From a virus: DNA of 45,689 nucleotides. Below, piece by piece: positions 1-7,314 of this stretch. Location of the stretch: positions 1-45,689 of the IMG/VR virus record IMGVR_UViG_3300025598_000062; one strand, given 5' to 3'. The first letter of the stretch is position 1. The number at the start of each line of letters is the position of its first letter. A program made the translations under genes and the position numbers. The notes beneath the pieces are model-generated. The model had not been told where the DNA came from. It saw nothing but the letters and a program-made list of their open reading frames with translations, and did not search any database.

Positions 1-801
1 GCTGGTTATAGCCAAACTACATTTGGAGCCAACACTTTTATTGGTTATCAAGCTGGTTACACGCAAAACAATACTTCCTCCTATACATACAACACTTTTG
101 TTGGATATCAAGCGGGTTACGCCACAACTACCGCTGTTAAATGCACTATCCTTGGCGGCTACAACGGCAACCAAGGTGGCCTAGACATCCGCACATCCTC
201 CAACTACATTGTTCTGTCTGATGGGGATGGGAATCCACGGGGCGTATACGATGGCAGTGGAAATTACATTGTTGGCGGGACAACAGCCACCGCCCTAAGC
301 GGTTTAAATGCGTTCAAGACAATGGTCTCCAACACCACTTACAACGGTGTTGGTGTGGCTCTTGGTTCTGCATCTCAAATTGCTTTCGGTTCACAAGGCC
401 CCGGAACATCCACTTACTATTACGGCTATATGCTTAATGGTTCTGGAACTAACGTTGGCACAATTCAGGTCACCAATACCGCCACGTCGTACAACACTTC
501 TTCCGATATTCGATTAAAAACCGATTTGGGTGTAGTGACGAACACCAATGTCATTCGAGACACTGTTATCCATGATTTTGAATGGAAAACAGACGGCACA
601 AAATCTCGTGGCGTATTTGCTCAAGAAGCAATTCTTGTCAAGCCAGAAGCCGTAACAAAAGGCGTGACGGAAGAACTTAATGAAAACGGACTTCCTAAGC
701 ATGCTTGGGGTGTTGATTACAGCAAATATGTTCCAGACATCATTGTTGAACTTCAAAACCTTCGTGCAGAATTTGATGCCTACAAAGCATCTCACCCTTA
801 A
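1..801 (+). CDS. Tail fibre C-terminus with S74 self-cleaving chaperone (5' partial)
   Basis: The reading frame is open from base 1 to the stop at 801 (266 residues), so the start lies outside the window. The first part has repeated GYQAGY motifs (FIGYQAGY, FVGYQAGY), a beta-rich fibre repeat often found just before S74 domains. The C-terminal ~110 residues match the Peptidase_S74 intramolecular chaperone. SSDIRLKTDL carries the expected self-cleavage serine and is followed by FEWK, GVFAQEA and a coiled-coil-like tail (IIVELQNLRAEFDAYKA). In this family the chaperone helps the trimeric fibre fold and then cuts itself off. The frame at base 1 is in phase with the open fibre frame ending at 45689, so it is probably the end of that gene in a circular genome. 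Confidence 0.9.
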   Translation, partial: AGYSQTTFGANTFIGYQAGYTQNNTSSYTYNTFVGYQAGYATTTAVKCTILGGYNGNQGGLDIRTSSNYIVLSDGDGNPRGVYDGSGNYIVGGTTATALSGLNAFKTMVSNTTYNGVGVALGSASQIAFGSQGPGTSTYYYGYMLNGSGTNVGTIQVTNTATSYNTSSDIRLKTDLGVVTNTNVIRDTVIHDFEWKTDGTKSRGVFAQEAILVKPEAVTKGVTEELNENGLPKHAWGVDYSKYVPDIIVELQNLRAEFDAYKASHP

Positions 802-820
802 TCAACTGAAAGGAAATCTC

Positions 821-1165
821 ATGTCAACCTCATACACTTGGACAGTTACCTCTATGCAACAATGGCCTAGCGGCACAAACGCTGGCTACGTTGTGAACGT
901 CAACTGGCTGCTTACCGGAACTGATGGCACTCACACCGCATCTATTGGTGGCAACACCCAATACCCCGTTACTGACGCACAAGCTGGCTTTGAACCCTAT
1001 GCAAGCCTGACTGAAGCAACCGTTATTGGTTGGGTGCAAGAGTCTCTGGGCGCACAAGGCATCGCTAACTATGAGGCGAATGTGCAGGGTCAACTGAACA
1101 GCTTGGCTAACCCCCCTGTCAGCCCAGTAACAGAACCTCTGCCTTGGGCTACTCCTGCTGCATAA
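821..1165 (+). CDS. Small phage protein, DUF7936-like
   Basis: The product is 114 residues, starting at the ATG after AGGAAATCTC, which is a good ribosome site. A longer upstream extension would run inside the fibre gene and is not needed. The pattern TYTWTVTSM, VVNVNWLLTGTDGT and YASLTEATVIGWVQESLG resembles a small protein family (recalled as DUF7936) often encoded beside phage fibre genes. No catalytic motif or signal peptide is visible. Its place between fibre genes suggests a virion or fibre-associated role, but the function is unknown. Confidence 0.7.
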   Translation: MSTSYTWTVTSMQQWPSGTNAGYVVNVNWLLTGTDGTHTASIGGNTQYPVTDAQAGFEPYASLTEATVIGWVQESLGAQGIANYEANVQGQLNSLANPPVSPVTEPLPWATPAA

Positions 1166-1213
1166 TAGCGATGGGCAATTTCGCCCTTTCAAAAACTACC
1201 TTTGGAGCTTTTC

Positions 1214-1396
1214 ATGAACCAAACCGTTGGAATTACTGCTGAATTGTTTAACGCTATCGTCAACTACTTGGTGACCCGTCCCTACGGCGAAGTTGCCAAC
1301 ATGATTGGTGGTCTGAACCAAGCTGCTCAAGCTGTTGCCGCTCAACCCTCTAATGTGGTTGATGCAGCCCCTGCTTCTAGCGAACCACAGGCTTAA
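1214..1396 (+). CDS. Small hypothetical protein (60 aa)
   Basis: The start ATG is preceded by TTTGGAGCTTTTC (GGAG, 7-base spacing). An in-frame TTG 12 bases upstream overlaps that ribosome site and is rejected. The product begins MNQTVGITAELFNAIVNYL, predicted helical, and ends in an Ala/Pro/Ser-rich tail. I do not recognise a function. It lies in a same-strand run of fibre-associated genes and stops three bases before the next ATG, so it is probably co-translated with it. Confidence 0.65.
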   Translation: MNQTVGITAELFNAIVNYLVTRPYGEVANMIGGLNQAAQAVAAQPSNVVDAAPASSEPQA

Positions 1397-1399
1397 ACC

Positions 1400-2383
1400 A
1401 TGACAATGGTATCGACAGGGCCAATTAGCATTGGTGGCAACGTCACCAATGGTAGTTTGAACGAAAGTGCCGAACTGGAAATATACAACTACATAAATTT
1501 GTATAACAGTACTGGCACGGCCATTGGTTCCTTAAACGATACCAGCATGAGAACATTGGCCGGAATATCTTCCGGCGCAATATCTTTGGGCAATATGTAC
1601 GGTAAAACGTACCCATTGTCTGGCACGGTTTATAGCTACACATCTGCTGGCTCTACCACACTCACCATCCCAAGTGGCAAGACACAAATGTACGTCATTG
1701 TCATTGGTGGCGGTGGGGGAGGTGGGCGTTCTTACGCTTACAACTTGTCACCTAGTGGTGGCGGCGGCGGTGGCGGTGGTGGTGGTCAGGTTATTTATCC
1801 ATCAAGCGTAATAACAGTGACGCCAAGTCAAGTGATTAGCATTGTTGTTGGCGCTGGAGGAACCACCACCAACGCAGGTGGCAATTCAAGCGTAACGTAT
1901 GGCAGTACGACTTTAACCGCTTTGGGTGGAACCGCTGGTGCAAATGCGCCTTCAAATGATATACGAGGTGGTAATGGCGGTAATGCAGGGAAATATGCAA
2001 CCGCATCAACGTCTTCTGTTTATGCTGGAGGAATAATAACTTCTGGTAATTATCGTGGTGGCGGCGGCGCTGGAACCAATTCCAATGGCGGTAACGGGTC
2101 TAATAGAACTGGCGGCTCTGGCGGAGCAGGATATTCTGGTCACTTCTACGGAATACTGCTTAATTGTTCCGGTGGTGGCGGCGGCGGTGGCGGCGGTGGC
2201 ACTGGTACCGGCGGCTCAAGCAGCAACGGTGGCGGTAATGGCGGTGATGTAAGTTTTGGTATATCTGCCACTGGTATTGGTGGAGGTGGTGGTGGCGGTG
2301 GCTATAACGGCTCAACCGGCGGCGTTATCCAAAATAATGGCGGTAGTGGTCACGCTGGCGCTGTTTACATTTATGTTCCATAA
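1400..2383 (+). CDS. Glycine-rich tail adhesin-like protein
   Basis: The product is 327 residues. Residues 1-75 form an ordinary N-terminal module ending in SGAISLGNMYGKTYPL, a motif common in phage structural proteins. From about residue 100 the chain is dominated by glycine blocks (runs of 7 to 10 Gly) separated by short polar or aromatic stretches. This resembles glycine-rich phage adhesins such as the gp38 type, where polyglycine helices pack at the fibre tip. The position among fibre genes fits receptor binding or a fibre cap. The start could be ATG 1400 or the ATG two codons later. There is no sequence-level proof of adhesin function. Confidence 0.7.
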   Translation: MTMVSTGPISIGGNVTNGSLNESAELEIYNYINLYNSTGTAIGSLNDTSMRTLAGISSGAISLGNMYGKTYPLSGTVYSYTSAGSTTLTIPSGKTQMYVIVIGGGGGGGRSYAYNLSPSGGGGGGGGGGQVIYPSSVITVTPSQVISIVVGAGGTTTNAGGNSSVTYGSTTLTALGGTAGANAPSNDIRGGNGGNAGKYATASTSSVYAGGIITSGNYRGGGGAGTNSNGGNGSNRTGGSGGAGYSGHFYGILLNCSGGGGGGGGGGTGTGGSSSNGGGNGGDVSFGISATGIGGGGGGGGYNGSTGGVIQNNGGSGHAGAVYIYVP

Positions 2384-2407
2384 TTCGGCTTACAGCGAGA
2401 ACACAGC

Positions 2408-3589
2408 ATGACCCTACTTGCCTATTCAAACAACGCCTCAACCACGTTGCAAAACCCCATCACGGCCTCGTCCACGACACTGGTTTTGGCAACAGGTACG
2501 GGTGCTGAGTTCCCTTCGCCTGGAACTAATGGCGGTTTCTACATCACCCTATTAGATGCAGCCACACAACTAACTTCTGAAATCTGCCTTTGCACCAACC
2601 GCTCTGTTGACAGTTTGACTGTTCAGCGTGGTCAGCAAGGCACTGCTGCTTTGCCTTGGGCTGCTGGCGCTATTGTCAGCCAGTTGGTGACTGCTGGTGA
2701 CATGGCTAACTTCATTCAAGTTGACCAACTCCAAAGTGCTATTTATTTCACAGCTGTTGCCGGTGGTTCTGCCAACAGCATTACCGCTGCTTTGACCAGC
2801 GACCTGACTGCAATTCCCGATGGCTTGACCTTTGTGGTTGAGGCATCTGCTGCCAATACTGGCGCTTGCACCTTGACCTTGAGCTTGGGTTCAGCAATTC
2901 AACCTGCACACCCTATCGTCAAATATGGTCAAGCGCCTTTGGTTGCCAACGATATTCCTGCCCAGTATTACCCCATCTCTTTGACCTACTCAGCAGCTTG
3001 GTCGGCATTTGTGATGAACAATCCGGCCACCAGTGTGGCAAGTGCTATTGCCGGTGGTGCAGCCCAAGAAATCGTTTATCAAACTGGAACCAGTGCAACT
3101 GGCTTCCTGCCAGCGCCAACAACTACTGGTCAGATTCTGCAATACAACGGCTCTACTATTAACTGGGCCAATGTTACCAGCGCCGTGTCTTCATTCAATG
3201 GCCGAACTGGTGCTGTTGTTCCTGCAACTGGTGACTACACCCCAGCCCAAGTGGGTGCGGTTTCTCTCGCTTCGGTCACTGGTGGCAATCAAATCATTAC
3301 GACAAATGGGTATCAATACCTACCAGGCGGTCTAATCCTCCAATGGGGTCAATCAAATACCTTTAGCAGCAACCCTGTTTCGGTGACATTTCCTTTGACC
3401 TTCCCGAATGCTTGTTTGCACTTCAGCGGAAATGCCATCATTCCTTTATCGGGAAGTTCTGGTGTTGACTCGGTTGTTACCACTCAAGCTGCACCTAGCA
3501 ATTACGGCGTGAATGTCCGTATTGGTGGTCAAGGTGGTTCAAGCTTCTTGGTGAGTGCTGCTTTCCTTTGGTTTGCAATCGGGTATTGA
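2408..3589 (+). CDS. Tail fibre with gp53-like C-terminal domain
   Basis: The product is 393 residues. The N-terminal ~105 residues are a module shared with the proteins starting at 3591, 40873 and 43308 (YSNNASTTL..., then VQRGQQGTAALPWAAG and VTAGD). The middle has the fibre repeat GGAAQEIVYQTGTSATGFLP and a common fibre linker, SSFNGRTGAVVPATGDYT. The C-terminal ~100 residues (LPGGLILQWGQ, VTFPLTFPNACL and a terminal FLWFAIGY) match the gp53-like receptor-binding C-terminal domain of tail fibres. It is probably a complete alternative fibre using the shared N-terminal module for attachment. Confidence 0.85.
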   Translation: MTLLAYSNNASTTLQNPITASSTTLVLATGTGAEFPSPGTNGGFYITLLDAATQLTSEICLCTNRSVDSLTVQRGQQGTAALPWAAGAIVSQLVTAGDMANFIQVDQLQSAIYFTAVAGGSANSITAALTSDLTAIPDGLTFVVEASAANTGACTLTLSLGSAIQPAHPIVKYGQAPLVANDIPAQYYPISLTYSAAWSAFVMNNPATSVASAIAGGAAQEIVYQTGTSATGFLPAPTTTGQILQYNGSTINWANVTSAVSSFNGRTGAVVPATGDYTPAQVGAVSLASVTGGNQIITTNGYQYLPGGLILQWGQSNTFSSNPVSVTFPLTFPNACLHFSGNAIIPLSGSSGVDSVVTTQAAPSNYGVNVRIGGQGGSSFLVSAAFLWFAIGY

Positions 3590-3590
3590 T

Positions 3591-4004
3591 ATGACCACGC
3601 TTCTTTACGCCAACAACGCCCAATCAACTCTGGCCGCAGCAGTATCCAGCACGGCCACCACTGCCAATTTGGCAGCAGGTACTGGCTCCCTGTTTCCGGC
3701 TCCAGTATCTGGTCAGGCGTTTTACATGACGTTCAACGATGCGGCCACCGGCATTTTGAAAGAAATTGTTTTGGTCACCGGAATGTCTGGTGATGTGGTG
3801 ACCACAATGGTTCGGGGTCAGCAAGGAACCACGGCTCAGAACTGGTCTGCTGGTGACTTTGCAAGTCAATTCTTCACAGCTGCTGACCAAAACGCAATGA
3901 CGCAAAAAGCCAATTTGAGCATTCTGGCTACCGCATCTATTCCAACACCCACTGTTGCCAATACATCTTTGCATTGGAACGGCACGGCTTACGTTTGGTC
4001 TTAA
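3591..4004 (+). CDS. Short fibre protein: N-terminal attachment module only
   Basis: The start ATG lies one base after the preceding stop, giving 137 residues; an upstream in-frame extension would overlap the previous gene. The whole protein is essentially the shared fibre N-terminal module (LLYANNAQSTL..., MVRGQQGTTAQNWSAGDF). It then stops inside the fibre repeat at PTVANTSLHWNGTAYVWS, where the long fibre at 40873 continues. It could be a small accessory fibre or adaptor, or a truncated remnant of a longer fibre. The clean ending on the repeat boundary and the intact frame argue against recent decay. Confidence 0.75.
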   Translation: MTTLLYANNAQSTLAAAVSSTATTANLAAGTGSLFPAPVSGQAFYMTFNDAATGILKEIVLVTGMSGDVVTTMVRGQQGTTAQNWSAGDFASQFFTAADQNAMTQKANLSILATASIPTPTVANTSLHWNGTAYVWS

Positions 4005-4020
4005 TTTTTAAGGACGCATC

Positions 4021-4365
4021 ATGGCGATTACCCCTAGCAATCCCCCTACCTATATCACCAACCCTGCTGGCGCTATTCCTGTTTATATTGCCAGCAATGG
4101 TGCAACGACCAGCTTGGTGACAGGTCAGCAAACGGCCACGACTTCGGCTGTGGCTTTGGCTAGTCATGCCTTGAACGCAAGTGTTACTTTGTCAGCACCT
4201 TCCACCAATTCAGCAGTCTTGTATGTTGGCGCTACTGGTGTGACAAGCTCTACTGGTTTTGCTCTGTCTGCTGGTCAGCAAGTGACTTTGCCGGTTACCA
4301 ACACCAACCTGATTTACATTGTGGCTCCAACTGGCTCTCCAGTGGTCACTTATGTTGGTGTCTAA
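4021..4365 (+). CDS. Small beta-rich virion-associated protein
   Basis: The product is 114 residues and follows an AAGGACGCATC ribosome site. It is Ala/Thr/Val-rich and predicted all-beta, with repeated hydrophobic strands (AVLYVGATGVTSSTGF, AGQQVTLPVTNTNLIYIV). It has no signal peptide or catalytic motif. Similar small proteins accompany fibre and structural genes in tailed phages. A decoration or fibre-accessory role is inferred from composition and position only. Confidence 0.6.
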   Translation: MAITPSNPPTYITNPAGAIPVYIASNGATTSLVTGQQTATTSAVALASHALNASVTLSAPSTNSAVLYVGATGVTSSTGFALSAGQQVTLPVTNTNLIYIVAPTGSPVVTYVGV

Positions 4366-4581
4366 ATGGACGCTGTTGAAAAGCAAGTACTGACGACTGA
4401 TGCGAGGTTAAACACGCATGAGGCGATTTGTGCTGCCCGCTATCAAGCCATTCAAGAAAGGTTTGATGACGGCTCAAAGCGGATGCAAAGGATAGAGTAC
4501 ATCCTCTATCTTTTGATCGCCGTGTCATTGTTTGGCCCTAAATATCTGGAACAATTATTCAAACACCTAATGGGAGTTTGA
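4366..4581 (+). CDS. Small single-TM protein, possible holin/antiholin (XhlA-like)
   Basis: The ATG directly abuts the previous TAA. The 71-residue product has a charged N-terminal helix (EKQVLTTDARLNTHE) followed by MQRIEYILYLLIAVSLFG, a single membrane segment at about 43-58, and a short basic tail. This charged helix plus one TM layout resembles XhlA/haemolysin-like phage lysis accessories. It begins the gene run leading to the spanins and endolysin, which supports a lysis role. The holin call is tentative because the protein at 5224 is also a candidate. Confidence 0.6.
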   Translation: MDAVEKQVLTTDARLNTHEAICAARYQAIQERFDDGSKRMQRIEYILYLLIAVSLFGPKYLEQLFKHLMGV

Positions 4582-4582
4582 A

Positions 4583-5101
4583 ATGATCGACCCAATAAGC
4601 ATCGGGCTAGCATTAACAGGAATTCAAAAAGCAGTAAAGCTGGTTAAGCAAGCCAGCCAGACTGTTGACGATGTTGCGTCCCTTGGCCCAGTACTGGGCA
4701 AATACTTTACGGCCAAAGACGTTGCGGTCAAAGCTGTTACCGAGGCCAAAGCATCTGGTAATCCATCCAACATGGGTGCAGCCATTGAAATTGAGATGGC
4801 GCTTGAGCAGACACGTCAGTTTGAAGCTGAACTTCAAATGCTGTTCATGCAAGCTGGCAAAGTTGATGTCTGGAACAAGATCAAGGCTCGTGCCGGTGAG
4901 ATGGACAAGGCCGATAAGTTTGCAGAGCAAGCGGCCAAAGACAGAGCCAAGAAGCAAAAGCAAGAGCAAGAAGAGTTCTTTATTATCGCTTTGATAGTTG
5001 TTCTTGTATTAGTTTTGGGATACGTTGGTTTTCTATTCGTACAGGAGAGCGTTGACTATGCCAAAAAAAATAGCCATCCTGTGCATCATTCTAAGTATTA
5101 A
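4583..5101 (+). CDS. Tail-anchored hypothetical membrane protein
   Basis: The product is 172 residues. It has an amphipathic N-terminal half with no recognised domain, then a highly charged coiled-coil-like stretch (ADKFAEQAAKDRAKKQKQEQ) at about 111-132. A strong membrane segment follows (FIIALIVVLVLVLGYVGFLF, about 134-153), then a short polar tail. It sits inside the lysis block, so involvement in lysis or membrane association is possible but not shown. The next ORF begins inside its last 44 bases. Confidence 0.6.
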   Translation: MIDPISIGLALTGIQKAVKLVKQASQTVDDVASLGPVLGKYFTAKDVAVKAVTEAKASGNPSNMGAAIEIEMALEQTRQFEAELQMLFMQAGKVDVWNKIKARAGEMDKADKFAEQAAKDRAKKQKQEQEEFFIIALIVVLVLVLGYVGFLFVQESVDYAKKNSHPVHHSKY

Positions 5102-5237
5102 CGGTTGTCACGATCGTTATCGTTATGAATGCCAAGACCCGAAGAACTGGCAAGAAATCAAGTGCAAGCCCCCTCTTTGCGAAGTTACGGAGACTTGTCC
5201 ATCAATGCTTCAAAAGGTCAACCGTGAAGAACGGTGA
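5058..5237 (+). CDS. Small lipoprotein
   Basis: ATG at 5058 gives 59 residues: a short basic start (MPKK), a hydrophobic stretch (IAILCIILSI) and a lipobox-like NGC with the acceptor cysteine near residue 18. The mature part is Cys/Pro-rich (RYECQDPKNW, CKPPLCEVTETC). It overlaps the end of the preceding gene and the start of the next. It has a separate lipobox from the Rz1-like protein at 5791. Small lipoproteins of this type occur in phage lysis regions; the exact role is unknown. A longer in-frame start at 5025 would spoil the signal peptide. Confidence 0.6.
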   Translation: MPKKIAILCIILSINGCHDRYRYECQDPKNWQEIKCKPPLCEVTETCPSMLQKVNREER

Positions 5238-5586
5238 ACGATATACAGCGGAAGAACTAGATGCCCGACTTAGATTTATTGGCGGGTTGGTGCTTTTTGC
5301 TGTGTTTGGTTTTGCCATGCTTAGTATTCTTTACGATCTCATTTTTGTCGAGCAGCCGATGGTTGGCATGGCTCCAGCAGATAAAGCATTGGTGGAAATC
5401 CTAAAAATGATGGTCGCCTTTCTTGCTGGTGTATTGACTAGGGTATTTGATAAATCCCCCTCTGTTACGCCCTATCAACCGCCCTCTTGCCCACCTAGCG
5501 CACCAAACCCCATATCAAGTCCAATTAACCTGCAATTACGAAAACCTGACTTGCCGGTCAAGCAAAATGAAAGACCAGAACTATGA
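5224..5586 (+). CDS. Two-TM membrane protein, holin candidate
   Basis: I chose the GTG at 5224 (VKNGERYTAEELDARLRFIG...), preceded by AAAGGTCAACC, giving 120 residues. The frame is open further upstream but would then run through the lipoprotein gene. TM1 (IGGLVLFAVFGFAMLSILYD) spans about 14-33. A second hydrophobic segment (LKMMVAFLAGVLTRVF) follows near 60-75. The C-terminus is Pro-rich and soluble. Two TM segments, small size and position just before the spanins fit a class II-like holin. It overlaps the Rz start by ATGA. Confidence 0.6.
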   Translation: MKNGERYTAEELDARLRFIGGLVLFAVFGFAMLSILYDLIFVEQPMVGMAPADKALVEILKMMVAFLAGVLTRVFDKSPSVTPYQPPSCPPSAPNPISSPINLQLRKPDLPVKQNERPEL

Positions 5587-6068
5587 TGCAAAAATGGATT
5601 ATTGAACTCGTTGTTGTGCTGGCCATAATTGCCGGAACTTACTTTTACGGTCATCACAATGGCTATGCAGAAAAAGAGCAAGAGGTAGCAGCGCAGGTAG
5701 CCAAAGCCAATGAGGAAACGGCAAAGAAAGACCAAGCAACCCAATCCAAAATTAACAACTTATCAACCCAACTTGTAAAGGCCAAACAAAATGCTTCAGT
5801 TAAGTCTCAAAAACTCGATGCTGCTATTGCCACTGGCGCTTTGCGCTTGCGCATCCCAACAACCAGTAGTTGCGAATTGTCCAAGGATGCCGGAACTACC
5901 GGCGGAAGTAACCAAGGATACGCCGAACTCGACTCAACGACTGCTGGAAATCTTGTCGCCATCACCCACAGGGACGATGACGCAATCCGTAGGCTCAACA
6001 CCTGCATCGACAGCTACAACGCTGCCAAAGAAATAATCAACAAGGGGGTTCAAAATGACGGAAATTGA
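5583..6068 (+). CDS. Rz: Inner-membrane spanin, Rz-like
   Basis: The product is 161 residues. It has an N-terminal membrane anchor (IIELVVVLAIIAGTYFYG, about 5-22), then a long charged helical region rich in Glu/Lys/Gln, which is the expected periplasmic coiled coil of an i-spanin. The C-terminus (THRDDDAIRRLNTCIDSYN) resembles Rz family ends. In lambda-type systems Rz pairs with the outer-membrane lipoprotein Rz1 to fuse the two membranes after peptidoglycan is cut. The Rz1-like gene lies wholly inside this one in another frame. ATG 5583 overlaps the previous stop (ATGA); ATG 5586 is also possible. Confidence 0.85.
   Translation: MMQKWIIELVVVLAIIAGTYFYGHHNGYAEKEQEVAAQVAKANEETAKKDQATQSKINNLSTQLVKAKQNASVKSQKLDAAIATGALRLRIPTTSSCELSKDAGTTGGSNQGYAELDSTTAGNLVAITHRDDDAIRRLNTCIDSYNAAKEIINKGVQNDGN
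5791..6036 (+). CDS. Rz1: Outer-membrane spanin lipoprotein, Rz1-like, nested in Rz
   Basis: The product is 81 residues, read in a different frame and entirely inside the Rz gene. It starts with a signal-like segment (NSMLLLPLALCAC) whose lipobox LCAC puts the lipidated cysteine at about residue 20. The mature region is Pro/Ser/Thr-rich (CPRMPELPAEV), as in Rz1 o-spanins. The nested arrangement matches lambda Rz/Rz1. The signal peptide, lipobox, proline content and location together make this a real gene rather than a chance frame. Confidence 0.85.
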   Translation: MLQLSLKNSMLLLPLALCACASQQPVVANCPRMPELPAEVTKDTPNSTQRLLEILSPSPTGTMTQSVGSTPASTATTLPKK

Positions 6069-6645
6069 ATTGCAGCAGTTGGGCATCCATGAGGCATGGC
6101 TTCAGCCCTTGAACGATACATTTGATAGGTTTGAAATCAATACACCGCTTCGGCAAGCCTGTTTCATTGGGCAGTGCAGCCATGAATCAGAACATTTCCG
6201 CTTCTTAGAAGAAAATTTAAACTACAAAGCAGAAAGTCTAATGCGTGTTTGGCCTAGTCATTTCAATCATGCTATGGCACAAGAATGCGCCCACAATCCC
6301 AAAAAAATTGCCGATATTGCATACGCCCATCGTATGGGCAACGGTGGCCCTGAAACTGGCGATGGATTTGCATACCGTGGAAGGGGTCTTATCCAGCTAA
6401 CTGGTAAAAGCAACTACCATGCTTGTGGAGAAGCATTGGGCATTGACTTGATAAACAATCCAGACTATCTATCTACGCCCGAGGGCGCTTGCCTGTCTGC
6501 CGGATGGTTTTGGCATACGCATGGTTTGAATCAACTGGCTGATGCCAATGAAATAGAACACATGACCAAGAAAATTAACGGCGGCACGATTGGACTTGAA
6601 AATCGTGTGGCGCTGATGCAGCAAGCATTAGAAGTGCTGGCATAA
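6055..6645 (+). CDS. Endolysin, glycoside hydrolase family 19 type
   Basis: The product is 196 residues, cutting the glycan strands of peptidoglycan. The N-terminal CSHESEHFRFLEENLNY contains the GH19 catalytic glutamates (likely E44, with E52/E53 nearby). GDGFAYRGRGLIQLTGKSNY is the conserved GH19 substrate-cleft motif. The C-terminal helix (KINGGTIGLENRVALMQQ) is typical of phage chitinase-like lysozymes. There is no signal peptide, so release depends on a holin. It overlaps the Rz end by 14 bases, so the spanins precede the endolysin here. Confidence 0.93.
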   Translation: MTEIELQQLGIHEAWLQPLNDTFDRFEINTPLRQACFIGQCSHESEHFRFLEENLNYKAESLMRVWPSHFNHAMAQECAHNPKKIADIAYAHRMGNGGPETGDGFAYRGRGLIQLTGKSNYHACGEALGIDLINNPDYLSTPEGACLSAGWFWHTHGLNQLADANEIEHMTKKINGGTIGLENRVALMQQALEVLA

Positions 6646-6650
6646 GTTTA

Positions 6651-6680
6651 GACCGGTTTACCGTGGCCGGTCATTTTCTT
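6651..6680 (+). terminator. Probable terminator after the lysis genes
   Basis: GACCGG (6651-6656) pairs with CCGGTC (6667-6672) around a 10-base loop, followed by ATTTTCTT. It lies five bases after the endolysin stop, where the plus-strand block meets the convergent minus-strand block. The stem is only six pairs and the T tract is broken, so strength is uncertain. The rest of the gap to 6746 is AT-rich, with no clear feature. Confidence 0.5.
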
Positions 6681-6746
6681 CGCCCTTTGGAATCTTTACT
6701 AAATTTCGTGGTTTCGCCATTAACTATTGTTAAATTTTTGATTCAA

Positions 6747-6902
6747 TCATAACGGCGCATCCTCAAAATTTTCCGGATTGAACTTGGGCTTGCCAGCTTT
6801 GTCAGGCAATAGTTTAGATGGAAAAGGCCAAGTTTTTTTTGCTTTTTCCTCTAGTTCGGCAAACGCTTCATCTTCTTCGGGCGTCCATTCTGGGTCGTTC
6901 AT
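6747..6902 (-). CDS. Very small acidic protein (51 aa), last gene of the minus-strand block
   Basis: An ATG at 6902 preceded by AAGGAGAAAAACAC opens a 51-residue frame (MNDPEWTPEEDEAFAELEEK..., ending NFEDAPL). It is strongly acidic and predicted helical, with no recognised domain. Its start overlaps the previous stop as ATGA, so it is translationally coupled. The strong ribosome site and coupling support a real gene. Confidence 0.65.
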   Translation of the reverse strand: MNDPEWTPEEDEAFAELEEKAKKTWPFPSKLLPDKAGKPKFNPENFEDAPL

Positions 6903-6928
6903 GTGTTTTTCTCCTTGAGTTTGGCTTC
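6899..6928 (-). repeat. 30-bp exact direct repeat at gene junctions (copy 1; copy 2 at 7036-7065)
   Basis: The same 30 bases occur at 6899-6928 and 7036-7065. Each copy encodes the C-terminus EAKLKEKNT, the ribosome site AAGGAG and the ATGA overlap with the next gene. A shorter relative (TCATGTGTTCTTCTCCTC on the plus strand) recurs at 7311 and 7517. The repeats flank single small genes like cassette boundaries. Confidence 0.8.
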
Positions 6929-7039
6929 AATGGCTTCTTTGAGTTCGTGAATTAACCAATAAATTCCTTCTGCATCTCCGCCCATTTCAACCCAAAGATT
7001 AGCCACGGCATCAACTATTTTTCTGTCTGCGCTATTCAT
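6899..7039 (-). CDS. Very small hypothetical protein (46 aa)
   Basis: The frame runs from ATG 7039 to TGA 6899 (MNSADRKIVDAVANLWVEMG...), preceded by the same AAGGAGAAAAACAC ribosome site as its neighbour. It ends IEAKLKEKNT, identical to the end of the next upstream gene, because the coding end doubles as the ribosome site of the following gene. Function unknown; predicted helical. Overlaps both neighbours by four bases. Confidence 0.65.
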   Translation of the reverse strand: MNSADRKIVDAVANLWVEMGGDAEGIYWLIHELKEAIEAKLKEKNT

Positions 7040-7314
7040 GTGTTTTTCTCCTTGAGTTTGGCTTCGATGGATCGGGCATATTCATTCGCCCACCCTCGCG
7101 AATTTCGGTCTATGTGGTTTGTGCAAAGATAAATCTCCTCATCCGTCAGCCCTACCCATTCACGCTCTGGTTGTGCCAGTGCTTTTTTGATTGCGGTAAG
7201 GGCGTTGTCAACAAGGTGTGCATCTCGTTTTCCAAGTTCATACCCGCTGTAGTCATTGATGCACAACGCATCCAGCGCCTCAAGCGCCATGCGTAGGGCT
7301 TCGTCTTTAGTCAT
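7036..7314 (-). CDS. Small modular hypothetical protein (92 aa)
   Basis: The product is MTKDEALRMALEALDAL..., then ALTAIKKALAQPEREWVGLT and a C-terminal helix ending IEAKLKEKNT. The N-terminal MTKDEALRMALEAL and the linker ALAQPE-EWVGLTDEE are modules that recur in many small phage proteins in varied combinations. No enzyme motif is present. ATGA overlaps on both sides show coupling in the array. Function unknown. Confidence 0.75.
   Translation of the reverse strand: MTKDEALRMALEALDALCINDYSGYELGKRDAHLVDNALTAIKKALAQPEREWVGLTDEEIYLCTNHIDRNSRGWANEYARSIEAKLKEKNT

Noticed and set aside
1166-1213. GGGC...GCCC hairpin as a terminator
   Set aside because: Only four base pairs and no proper T tract between two closely spaced same-strand genes.
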